Positions 14,780 through 20,743 of a stretch of 22,944 nucleotides of DNA are shown in pieces. A model generated the notes under the pieces. It searched no databases and had not been told where the DNA came from. It saw nothing but the letters and a program-made list of their open reading frames with translations. How positions within the stretch are numbered: the stretch's first letter is position 1; each line of letters starts with the position of its first letter. Made by a program: the position numbers and the translations under genes. The DNA comes from a virus, in IMG/VR virus record IMGVR_UViG_3300038701_000923, positions 1 through 22,944 of that record, one strand, 5' to 3'.

Positions 14780-14812
14780 TGGCTCCCCGGGCCGGACTCG
14801 AACCAGCGACGC
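14780..14812 (-). other. tRNA 3' fragment (tRNA-Asn-like)
   Basis: Read on the minus strand this is GTCGCTGGTTCGAGTCCGGC followed by CCGGGGAGCCA: a complete T-arm (GCTGG, TTCGAGT, CCGGC), the 3' strand of an acceptor stem, discriminator G and encoded CCA. The 'GTCGCTGGTTCGAGTCC' and 'GGAGCCA' parts are what tRNA-Asn genes of gammaproteobacteria look like. No anticodon arm, D-arm or 5' acceptor strand precedes it; instead there is the TAGACG repeat tract. It is a fragment, not a gene. Confidence 0.7.
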
Positions 14813-14814
14813 TT

Positions 14815-14872
14815 TAGACGCTTTAGACGGTTTTGGCCGGTTTCGATAGACGATTATAGACGGATATAGACT
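14815..14872 (+). repeat. TAGAC(G) direct repeats in the attachment region
   Basis: TAGACG occurs at 14815, 14824, 14847 and 14857, and TAGACT at 14867. The last three are spaced exactly 10 bp apart and are embedded in AT-rich sequence. The first two form a 9-bp tandem repeat (CTTTAGACG). Such phased short direct repeats beside an attachment core are what integrase arm-type sites or excisionase sites look like. The assignment is by position and pattern only. Confidence 0.6.
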
Positions 14873-14898
14873 TTATAAATTCATAACAGTCTGAAAAG

Positions 14899-14947
14899 TG
14901 GCGTCCCCAAGGGGATTCGAACCCCTGTTACCGCCGTGAAAGGGCGG
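14899..14947 (-). other. attP core: 3' part of tRNA-Glu(UUC)
   Basis: On the minus strand this reads from the anticodon stem CCGCC, loop CTTTCAC (anticodon TTC), GGCGG, variable TAAC, T-arm AGGGG-TTCGAAT-CCCCT, acceptor strand TGGGGAC, discriminator G and CCA. It matches known gammaproteobacterial tRNA-Glu from the anticodon stem to the CCA. The 5' half (acceptor GTCCCC, D-arm) is absent; the sequence before it is unrelated. It lies 58 nt beyond the 3' end of the integrase gene. This is the standard form of a phage attachment core that restores the host tRNA on integration. Phage genes on both sides make it attP. Confidence 0.82.
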
Positions 14948-14980
14948 ACCAGCACCTTGTATCTATTGGTTTTCGTGATG

Positions 14981-15002
14981 TTTGGCCGATTCTTTGGCCG
15001 AT
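14981..15002 (+). repeat. TTTGGCCGAT direct repeat next to integrase
   Basis: TTTGGCCGAT is repeated at 14981-14990 and 14993-15002 (period 12), directly beside the integrase stop codon. A related TTTGGCCGG lies at 14832-14840 on the other side of the tRNA-Glu core. Placement on both flanks of the core suggests binding sites for integrase or an accessory factor. Confidence 0.5.
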
Positions 15003-15004
15003 AA

Positions 15005-15976
15005 TCACAGCTCAAATCCTCTCATGGCTTGCTCCAGATGCTCGCTGGCAACGTGCAAATACTTCTCCGTGGTGGTCACGTTCGCGTGGCCCATGAGTTG
15101 CTGCAACACCCTGACCGGGGTTCCTTTCATGGCCTGGTGCGTTGCAAAGGTGTGTCGCAAGCTGTACAGAGAGCCGCCCAGACCCGCGTGTGCGGCGCGG
15201 AACGCACGGGTGAGGTTTGGGCCGTGCATGGGTATTTCGCCAGTTAGCGCGCTCAGGGAGGCGCGAGCGGCGCTGTTGAGGGGTATTTCCCTCCATTTGC
15301 GCGATTTGGTACGGGCCTCCCGCGTGGAGCGGACGATAATACTGGCCCCCCTGTCCTCAAAAGCCCTGACTTCCCCCCGCCGAATCCCGGTGTTTACCAT
15401 GAACCGCCATATTGGCGCGTTGACATCCTCATAGATTGTTTGCAGTTCTTCCATCGTATACCAGCGAAACGGGCGGCTTTCGATTATCTGCGGGGGCTTC
15501 ACTGCCTGTATGCAGTTGTACGGCACGATCCTGTGGGAAACACCCCAATTCAGCACGGCTTTCAGCGTGCGGATTTCCTTCGCCACGGTTGCCTGAGAGA
15601 CTTTTTCAAGTCGATCAGCCTTGTAAACTTCCACCTTGGATGGGTTGATCTGGTCGGCTGGATCAATGGAGAAAACAGGCCGCAGCCGCTTCTCGACAAT
15701 AAACCGGATGCGTTCGTGTGAGTCGGGGTAGTCGCTCCGGTGCCACTCTAAGTAACGCTCTGCCAGATCACGGAACAGCGGCGCATGGCTAAGCACTTGC
15801 CGCCCTGTTTCCAACTCAATCTCTTTGGCCTTTCGGAATGTTTCAGCTTCTCGGCGACTGATTATCCCAAGGCTTTTCTTTCGCTCCCGGCCATGTTCAG
15901 ACCAGCGGAGATCAAAATAGACGCCTTTTTTACCCCTGCGCTCGGATAGGGTTGCCATAACTTTCTTTTGCTGCAT
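15005..15976 (-). CDS. int: Tyrosine-recombinase integrase
   Basis: A 323-residue phage integrase that should join attP to the host tRNA-Glu site and, with excisionase, reverse the reaction. An N-terminal arm-binding segment (about 7-50) is followed by a SAM-like core-binding domain (about 65-150) and the catalytic domain. The catalytic set is complete: Arg in 'NTGIRRGEVRAF', Lys in 'KSRKWREIPL', HxxR as 'SLRHTFATH' (written L-R-H-T-F, with the Arg), 'LMGHANVTTTEKYLHV' supplying His and the nucleophile Tyr. ATG 15958 (MATLSERRGKKG) is an alternative, possibly better, start; neither has a clean ribosome-binding site. It overlaps the excisionase gene and its 3' end faces the attachment core. 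Confidence 0.93.
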   Translation of the reverse strand: MQQKKVMATLSERRGKKGVYFDLRWSEHGRERKKSLGIISRREAETFRKAKEIELETGRQVLSHAPLFRDLAERYLEWHRSDYPDSHERIRFIVEKRLRPVFSIDPADQINPSKVEVYKADRLEKVSQATVAKEIRTLKAVLNWGVSHRIVPYNCIQAVKPPQIIESRPFRWYTMEELQTIYEDVNAPIWRFMVNTGIRRGEVRAFEDRGASIIVRSTREARTKSRKWREIPLNSAARASLSALTGEIPMHGPNLTRAFRAAHAGLGGSLYSLRHTFATHQAMKGTPVRVLQQLMGHANVTTTEKYLHVASEHLEQAMRGFEL

Positions 15977-16145
15977 CCTCGATCAGGCGTTGAATATCTG
16001 CCCGACGATACAGTTTCTTCCCCCCGAAAGTGAAGGGCCGTAGGCCAACAGCATCCCTAACTTTGTAGAATTGGGCTCGGGACAGGTTGCAGTATTCTGC
16101 CGCATGGTCAGCATCGAAATAGTCTTTTCCAGCGAGAACAAGCAT
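15930..16145 (-). CDS. xis: Excisionase / AlpA-like DNA-binding protein
   Basis: A 71-residue winged-helix (HTH_17/AlpA-like) protein: 'YFDADHAAEYCNLSRAQFYK', then 'GGKKLYRRADIQRLI', the usual helix-turn-helix followed by a wing with 'Y-R-R-x-D-I'. It should bind beside the attachment core and steer integrase toward excision. GAGG lies 7 nt before ATG 16145. It begins two bases after the upstream stop and overlaps the integrase start by 47 nt, the classic xis-int arrangement. The specific xis role is inferred from position. Confidence 0.8.
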   Translation of the reverse strand: MLVLAGKDYFDADHAAEYCNLSRAQFYKVRDAVGLRPFTFGGKKLYRRADIQRLIEDAAKESYGNPIRAQG

Positions 16146-16147
16146 TT

Positions 16148-16645
16148 CTAGCCTCGGTATATCTTATTAAATTTGGGCTGTAGCGCATTGATATAACGAG
16201 ATTCCCAAAAGTCGTAATCTTCGGCAATTAGATACCGCTCCGCGTCCCACTTCTTGCTGCCTTTTCTGTAGAGCCGTTCCTGCCAATGCTGAGTGACCCG
16301 TGTGCCGATGCCATACGATTTTCCGATATACACGATCTCGCAATTAGCGATAAGAAAATAAAGGCCAGGCGGGTCGCATCGCTCCCCATCCACGTTATCA
16401 GGCAAAGACAGAATTTCTTCCGTACTCAATAGGCCGCTTTTTCGATGAAAGGGGAATGTAGGCGGCTCGTAGTGTTGGCCAAGAAACGATCTCGCCGCCA
16501 AAGCATCCAGTGTAGTCCAGGGGCGTCCGTGCCGGTCAACGTGGAACTTGATGCGGCGGCTGTTCAGGTACTCGATGACCTTAGCGGTCTGAGAATAACC
16601 CGACCGCTCTTGCAGCTCCTCGAAGGTGACGATCCCGCTAGCCAT
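16148..16645 (-). CDS. DUF4224 plus GIY-YIG nuclease-domain protein
   Basis: A 165-residue fusion. Residues about 3-50 are a DUF4224-type segment ('IVTFEELQERSGYSQTAKVI', then 'LNSRRIKFHVDRHGRPW'), a small domain often seen near phage integrases. Residues about 92-162 are a GIY-YIG domain with G94-L-Y96, Y106-I-G108, Arg116, Glu148 and Asn160 (in 'ESRYINALQPKFN'). All key residues are present, so it is probably an active nuclease. ATG 16645 is preceded by GGAGCAGGACG and overlaps the previous stop (ATGGCTAG). A longer frame from 16708 runs back into the upstream gene and is unlikely. Its role beside xis-int is unknown; DNA processing linked to recombination or attack on competing DNA are possibilities. 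Confidence 0.8.
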   Translation of the reverse strand: MASGIVTFEELQERSGYSQTAKVIEYLNSRRIKFHVDRHGRPWTTLDALAARSFLGQHYEPPTFPFHRKSGLLSTEEILSLPDNVDGERCDPPGLYFLIANCEIVYIGKSYGIGTRVTQHWQERLYRKGSKKWDAERYLIAEDYDFWESRYINALQPKFNKIYRG

Positions 16646-17228
16646 CGTCCTGCTCCATGCGCTTGAGGGCGGCATCCAGTCCGCAAGAGCAGTAACCATA
16701 ACCACCAATCACCGCGCAAAGTGAGTCATGCGTCCCGTGCCGCTCCAACGCCTCCCGCAGCCGCTCATTATCGGCGCGGAGTTGGTCGCGCTCTTCAATA
16801 AGTCCATTCAACGTGGGTTCAATGGAATTAAAATCATCTGCGAGCAGAAGGTCAGCGAGCCGCGCCCCGAGCCGCTGAATGTCTGAATCTTCTACCGGAA
16901 GCAGAGCATGCTTGGCGAGCATCTTTTGAATGTCATCACGCTCGGCCTCCGCAGCCTCGGCCCGCGCTACGGCTTGCCGGTAGGCTTTGAGCAAAGTCTG
17001 AATTGCTTGAACTGCCCATGTAAGAACTAAATCAGCGTCCTTATCTTCATTGGCCGGTATACTCATGTACAAAAGATCAGTAACATTTCGCCAGCCATCC
17101 GCTCCGGCACGCTTGTTACTGGTTATGGCCGCGACGATTTTTTCTATGGTCGGTAAACGCTTGCTCGCGCTGTCCTCAATCTCCGCAATCTCCGCATCAT
17201 CGACCGGAAGTTCTTTAGGGTCACTCAT
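16638..17228 (-). CDS. Coiled-coil hypothetical protein A (repeat-bearing paralogue)
   Basis: A 196-residue acidic helical protein: 'MSDPKELPVDDAEIAEIEDS' at the start, a long coiled coil (ARAEAAEAERDDIQKMLAKH, and later 'GLIEERDQLRADNERLREAL'), and a Cys-containing end (CAVIGGYGYCSCGL). The 61 residues encoded by 16771-16953 are identical, base for base, in the second paralogue at 21781-22260. ATG 17228 overlaps the previous stop (ATGAGTGA) with GAGG 9 nt upstream. The frame could extend to a TTG at 17243, which is less likely. Function unknown. Confidence 0.72.
   Translation of the reverse strand: MSDPKELPVDDAEIAEIEDSASKRLPTIEKIVAAITSNKRAGADGWRNVTDLLYMSIPANEDKDADLVLTWAVQAIQTLLKAYRQAVARAEAAEAERDDIQKMLAKHALLPVEDSDIQRLGARLADLLLADDFNSIEPTLNGLIEERDQLRADNERLREALERHGTHDSLCAVIGGYGYCSCGLDAALKRMEQDDG
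16771..16953 (-). repeat. 183-bp perfect direct repeat, copy 1
   Basis: Identical over all 183 bases to 21899-22081 and in the same orientation and reading frame within two otherwise divergent coiled-coil genes. Just outside copy 1 the sequences diverge, although a short string (GCAGCCTCGGCCCGCGCTA) next to it reappears near 21805, so the two genes look mosaic. Confidence 0.97.
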
Positions 17229-17727
17229 TGTCCATTTCCTCAATCGCCTTCTGAATATCCCCGGTCTCGCACCATGCCTTGAGCAAGCGGGTCTGGTAGT
17301 CGCGTTCTGCGTCCTCTGCGTCCTCTGCGGCGTCCCATGCGGCGCCCCATGCGGCGTCCCGTGCGGCCCATGCGGCGTCTCGTGCGGCCTCTAATTCCTC
17401 ATCCGTCGCGTCGCCAGCCAGCCATCGCTCATGCACATCGTTACAGCGTGTCGCCGCACCGGATTTGTCCAGATGTTCAACGCGGCGCGCACACGCGAGC
17501 GCATATCTGCGAATATCGCGCTCCGGCACATCAACAGCCCGCAGGCACCACAGCGCATCGTTCAGACCGTTGCTATCCAGAATCATCAGCAGGTCGATGG
17601 GTGCATCCGGGTCATAATCTTCACCAACATAGGCGCGCAGTTTCAGATATCCGGTCAGTGTGCCGTCCGGCTGCGGCTTGATGCCGCACGGGCCATTTGC
17701 GCGGATTCTGTTAAGGGTTGTTTGCAT
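17221..17727 (-). CDS. Ala/Trp-repeat hypothetical phage protein
   Basis: A 168-residue protein. The N-terminal half (residues about 1-100) is a compact helical domain ('GPCGIKPQPDGTLTGYL', 'APIDLLMILDSNGLNDALWC', 'DIRRYALACARRVEHL'). The second half holds a low-complexity run, 'ARDAAWAARDAAWGAAWDAA', followed by 'EDAEDAERDYQTRLL', encoded by near-tandem 12-bp units at about 17300-17395. Proteins with this Ala/Trp repeat and N-terminal domain are frequent in phage and prophage early regions but have no known function. GAGG 8 nt before ATG 17727 is a good ribosome-binding site. The start touches the previous stop (TGATG) and the stop overlaps the next start. Confidence 0.72.
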   Translation of the reverse strand: MQTTLNRIRANGPCGIKPQPDGTLTGYLKLRAYVGEDYDPDAPIDLLMILDSNGLNDALWCLRAVDVPERDIRRYALACARRVEHLDKSGAATRCNDVHERWLAGDATDEELEAARDAAWAARDAAWGAAWDAAEDAEDAERDYQTRLLKAWCETGDIQKAIEEMDNE

Positions 17728-17924
17728 CACTCACACCTCGCTACGCCGACCTTCGACCACACCGCAACATCACCTATCCAACAACCGTGCGGTGGAAATG
17801 CCGGGTGCGGGGGTTCATACAGCGCCATGCAGTTGCACGGCTGCCCCTCGCACTGGATATCCGGCCACTCGATAGGGGTGGCACTCAGGCAGAGCAGGGC
17901 GGCGGTTGTGAGGGCGAGTTTCAT
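17727..17924 (-). CDS. Small exported Cys-containing protein
   Basis: A 65-residue protein with a clear Sec signal peptide (MKLALTTAALLCLSATP, cleavage likely after the Ala/Thr region). The mature part is about 48 residues with five cysteines ('IQCEGQPCNCMALYEP', 'HGCWIGDVAVW', 'VARCE'). No lipobox is evident. It should act in the periplasm or at the surface; the family is not recognised. GAGGGAACGT precedes ATG 17924. It overlaps the methyltransferase stop (ATGA) and touches the next start. Its signal peptide resembles the 17-residue ORF at 18343-18396. Confidence 0.65.
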   Translation of the reverse strand: MKLALTTAALLCLSATPIEWPDIQCEGQPCNCMALYEPPHPAFPPHGCWIGDVAVWSKVGVARCE

Positions 17925-18346
17925 ACGTTCCCTCGCGCAAGGCTGTCAAATATCACGATGGCAGATGGAAACGGCGCGCTATTCTTGCTTCCGCCGAATT
18001 TCAAGCGCCCCCGAATGAAGTGGATTCGACCTTTTGTGCAATAGTCCTGCCACCATTTCGTATCGGTCCGCGCTGGCAGCAGGCAGACGACCAGCGCATC
18101 GGACTCGTATGCCTTCCTGACCCACTTGCCGATCTCGCGTCCATATGGCGGATTCATCCAGCACCGGCCCGCCCAGTCCTGCATCAGCCCGTCCTCGTCA
18201 GGCGTGTAGTAGTGCAAGCACTTCGCGTTCCCTGGCCGAGCGCAGACATCAGTAGTGAAGCCATACTCGGCGTTGAGCGTATCGAACAAGTCTTGCGGCG
18301 TTTCCCAACCATCACGCGCGCTCGAATAGTGAACTTGCATATTCAT
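17921..18346 (-). CDS. Phage adenine-N6 DNA methyltransferase (Dam-like)
   Basis: A 141-residue SAM-dependent methyltransferase of the phage N6-adenine type. Key features are 'WETPQDLFDTLNAEYGFTTD' (residues 14-33), 'ENAKC-like' CARPGNAKCLHYYT, and the catalytic NPPY motif (N65-P-P-Y68) in 'RCWMNPPYGREIGKWVRKA', then 'VVCLLPARTDTKWW'. The length is close to the short members of the family. It would modify phage DNA, for example to evade host restriction. There is no Shine-Dalgarno; ATG 18346 overlaps the stop of the 17-aa ORF (ATGA), so translation is probably coupled to it. MQV at 18340 is an alternative start. Confidence 0.88.
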   Translation of the reverse strand: MNMQVHYSSARDGWETPQDLFDTLNAEYGFTTDVCARPGNAKCLHYYTPDEDGLMQDWAGRCWMNPPYGREIGKWVRKAYESDALVVCLLPARTDTKWWQDYCTKGRIHFIRGRLKFGGSKNSAPFPSAIVIFDSLARGNV

Positions 18347-18396
18347 GGCGTAGCGGATATGAGAACGATTGCGGCGATTGTGAGAACGGGTTTCAT
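18343..18396 (-). CDS. 17-aa leader-like peptide ORF
   Basis: ATG 18396 follows AGGAGG with 7 nt spacing, the best Shine-Dalgarno in this stretch, and the frame MKPVLTIAAIVLISATP ends at TGA 18345-18343. Both ends overlap their neighbours by ATGA. The peptide matches the signal peptide of the 65-aa protein (MKLALTTAALLCLSATP) at 10 of 17 positions. It looks like a signal-peptide stump left by a truncated paralogue and now serves as a coupler that brings ribosomes to the methyltransferase start. Expression is inferred. Confidence 0.6.
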   Translation of the reverse strand: MKPVLTIAAIVLISATP

Positions 18397-18695
18397 GCTT
18401 CGACCTCCTGTTCCTCGTCCTGAGTCACCGGGTCGTAGCCGTCGATGCGGAGAAGGTTGCGTTCCCGCATCATGTTTCGCAGCTTTCCGTGGCGCGAAAT
18501 CACAAGAGCATCAATCTCCCAATAATCGTGATGCCGAAACGTGCCCGTGCATCCCACGCAGCGGTTGGCGCACGGGCAGCTTGCCTGCCCCAAAAACTGC
18601 CCAACACGCACGATTGTCCCTGCCAGAGTGCGGTTAGGGCCACGCTTAGGCGCGCCAACAATCAACGCCATACATCCGGGTTTGATTGGCTTCAT
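18393..18695 (-). CDS. Small Cys-rich hypothetical protein
   Basis: A 100-residue protein. It starts with an SH3-like beta part ('PGCMALIVGAPKRGPN' then 'LAGTIVRVGQFLG') of the kind seen in small phage and plasmid proteins. A cysteine knuckle follows (C40, C42, C46, C49 in 'ASCPCANRCVGCTGTFRHHD', with His55/His56), which may bind zinc. The C-terminus is 'LLRIDGYDPVTQDEEQEVEA'. TAGGAT lies about 8 nt before ATG 18695; the gene starts nine bases after the SSB stop and overlaps the 17-aa ORF at its end. Function unknown. Confidence 0.68.
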   Translation of the reverse strand: MKPIKPGCMALIVGAPKRGPNRTLAGTIVRVGQFLGQASCPCANRCVGCTGTFRHHDYWEIDALVISRHGKLRNMMRERNLLRIDGYDPVTQDEEQEVEA

Positions 18696-18704
18696 GCCGC
18701 CATC

Positions 18705-19151
18705 CTAAAACGGGATATCCGAGCCGCCGATACCGTCCAGTGAATCATTGAACGGGTCAGAACCACCGCCAGCGGGCGCTTGGGAGGCAGCGGTGTTCCC
18801 GCCAGCGGTGGGTTGATCTGACTTGCCGCCCAGGAACTGCATCTCGCGGGCCTCGATCTCCGAGAAGTAGCGCGTCTGGCCGTCCTTCTCGTACTTGCGG
18901 TGAACCTGCTTGCCAGCGATAAACACCGCCGAGCCTTTGCGCAGATACTCAGCAGCGACCTCTGCCTGACGCCGGAACATTTTTACGTTGTGCCAGGTTG
19001 TGTCCTCGCGCTTCTCGCCGGTCTTTTTGTCCTTCCACTTCTCGGTGGTGGCGACTGAGAACGTGGTCACGGGGTCGCCGGAGGGCATGTACTTCGTTGT
19101 CGGGTCGCCGCCCAAGTGGCCCATGATTTCGATTCGGTTGTATGACGGCAT
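18705..19151 (-). CDS. ssb: Single-stranded DNA-binding protein
   Basis: A 148-residue SSB. Residues about 1-108 are the OB fold ('YNRIEIMGHLGGDPTTKYMP', 'TTWHNVKMFRRQAEVAAEYL', 'GSAVFIAGKQVHRKYEKDGQ'). A Gly/Ala/Gln linker and the acidic tip 'DSLDGIGGSDIPF' follow. The D-I-P-F ending is the conserved tail that recruits partner proteins. It should coat ssDNA made by the exonuclease and in replication. GGAGG sits 8 nt before ATG 19151, which overlaps the exonuclease TAA by one base. It completes a bet-exo-ssb recombination set. Confidence 0.94.
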   Translation of the reverse strand: MPSYNRIEIMGHLGGDPTTKYMPSGDPVTTFSVATTEKWKDKKTGEKREDTTWHNVKMFRRQAEVAAEYLRKGSAVFIAGKQVHRKYEKDGQTRYFSEIEAREMQFLGGKSDQPTAGGNTAASQAPAGGGSDPFNDSLDGIGGSDIPF

Positions 19152-20743
19152 TACGCGGCCTCCTTTGCGAAGATTTCAGAAATGGCTCGCTCGGCTGCGC
19201 TGTCGCTCAAGTTGTAAGCGTCAGCGACCAGACGGATGATTGAATGGCGAGTCGGCTGGCCATCGGATGAGCCGGTGTAGACTGGTTTCGGCGCGCTGCT
19301 TGTGGTCTGCGGTGCGGCGGGTGCATCGTCCCGCGCCCAGCACTCCGGGTCAGCGCATATAGGGCCGCCGTGGTTGCCGTCGCACTTGCCAGCCGCACGT
19401 CGAGCGGCTTCCTGCTGCTCGTGTTCAATGCGGCGTCGTTCGCGCTCCGCCGCGTCCTCGGCAATACGCTTCTGTTCGGCCTCATGCTCGGCAATACGGG
19501 CTTTAACCAGGTTCTCGAAGTCCTCCGGCTCTTTGTTGACGAGCTGCTGAACGTCGCGGAACAGGAACTCGATGCCCTCGGCAGCGTTGCGCAGGTGTTC
19601 AAGGTTCCCCCGGATGCGGTCGCCAATCTCGCTGGCCTCGATCTTCACGCGGGCCACTTCATCGTCGCAGGCTGACTTGAGGCTGCTGACGGTTTTCTTA
19701 CCCTTCATCGCGCTGGCGAAGTTCGGGGTAATGACAGGCAGCATCACCTTGCCGCCTAGCGACTCGTTGATCTTCGCAATGTGTGCATCAACTTTAGCCT
19801 GTGCGGCGTCGCGGATTTCGACGCGAATCGCGTCCTTGCGGGCTTTCACCAGGCGGTTTAGTTCCAGCCGCTTGCCGCGCATCGACTCGCGCAAGTGGTC
19901 AAGAGTGCGGAACAGGTCGTCAATGGTGGCGGTCTGCGCAAGCGCCTGTTTCTTGACCGTTTCGATTTCCTTCTCGCCGGAGTCCAGAAACTTCACCATC
20001 TGCTCGGCATCGGCAAAGTCCTGATCCGTTTGCAGGTCGGTATTGATCGCCGCGATGCGCGCCTCAACAACGTCTTTGTAGGTAGCCAGGTTGCTGCTGC
20101 GAACCTCGCCCGCCAGTTCAACGGCCAGCGTCGGCAAGGATTCAATCGGCTGCGCCGTGGCCTCGAGTTTTTCGTCCGGCTGGTACTCGGCCATATCGGC
20201 CTTGAACTGATCCCAACCCGAACGCAGCGCCTTGAATGCGTCCGTGTCCGGTTCGACCTTCATGGTGGCACAGCTATCGTGGCCGCCGTCGCTGACCATG
20301 TAGAGGCAGTATTCAGCGCCGCTGACCAACAACTGCTGCTGCACCTGCCACCAATCCGCATCCGGCACCTTGCTGGCAAGCACGGATTGCGCTTTCGCAT
20401 CGTTCCAGAGTTTGTGCTCCCAGGCTACCCGGCCATCCATCGTCAGGCCGTCAAAGCTGGCCGACAGGTCGGCAACGCTGCCAGTGACCGGGTAGAGTTC
20501 CGCTCCGATCAATTCCTCGGCGTTCGCCCTTGCTTTCGCCTCGGCGGCGTGGCCTTTGTCGAACAGGCGCTGCTCGGATTCGGACGGCTCACGGACAGCG
20601 CCGGTCGCCTTTTCGGCCAGCAACTCGCTGCGAGTCTTGTAAGGGCTGACGCCCATCATCGCGGGCGCTTCGCTGGCGGTGAAATAATCGGCCCGGAACT
20701 TGAGCCATTCCGGGGTGCCGGGCGTGAGTTTATGAATCTGCAT
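19151..20743 (-). CDS. YqaJ-type recombination exonuclease with long C-terminal extension
   Basis: A 530-residue protein. Residues 1-190 are a YqaJ/lambda-exo-like nuclease: 'WLKFRADYFTASEAPAMMGV', GHAAE (Glu68), 'SASFDGLT' (Asp98), 'AWEHKL' (Glu109-x-Lys111) and 'WWQVQQQLLVSGAEYC' (Gln133 to Gln137). These are all the expected catalytic residues of the D-x(n)-E-x-K fold. It should degrade 5' strands of duplex ends to make 3' ssDNA for Bet. The remaining 340 residues are mostly coiled coil, resembling DUF1351-like extensions, then 'GKCDGNHGGPICADPECW' (a possible Cys/His metal site) and a helical tail. Standard YqaJ exonucleases are near 200-250 residues. It overlaps bet by 14 nt and ssb by 1 nt. 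Confidence 0.88.
   Translation of the reverse strand: MQIHKLTPGTPEWLKFRADYFTASEAPAMMGVSPYKTRSELLAEKATGAVREPSESEQRLFDKGHAAEAKARANAEELIGAELYPVTGSVADLSASFDGLTMDGRVAWEHKLWNDAKAQSVLASKVPDADWWQVQQQLLVSGAEYCLYMVSDGGHDSCATMKVEPDTDAFKALRSGWDQFKADMAEYQPDEKLEATAQPIESLPTLAVELAGEVRSSNLATYKDVVEARIAAINTDLQTDQDFADAEQMVKFLDSGEKEIETVKKQALAQTATIDDLFRTLDHLRESMRGKRLELNRLVKARKDAIRVEIRDAAQAKVDAHIAKINESLGGKVMLPVITPNFASAMKGKKTVSSLKSACDDEVARVKIEASEIGDRIRGNLEHLRNAAEGIEFLFRDVQQLVNKEPEDFENLVKARIAEHEAEQKRIAEDAAERERRRIEHEQQEAARRAAGKCDGNHGGPICADPECWARDDAPAAPQTTSSAPKPVYTGSSDGQPTRHSIIRLVADAYNLSDSAAERAISEIFAKEAA

Noticed and set aside
14899-14990. A complete, functional tRNA-Glu gene
   Set aside because: The 5' acceptor strand and D-arm are missing; only anticodon stem to CCA is present, so it is an attachment core.
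16646-16708. Longer start for the GIY-YIG protein
   Set aside because: The extra 21 residues overlap the upstream gene and do not belong to DUF4224; ATG 16645 has a better ribosome-binding site.
17431-18018. 195-codon plus-strand frame
   Set aside because: Runs antisense across three coupled minus-strand genes; no motif.
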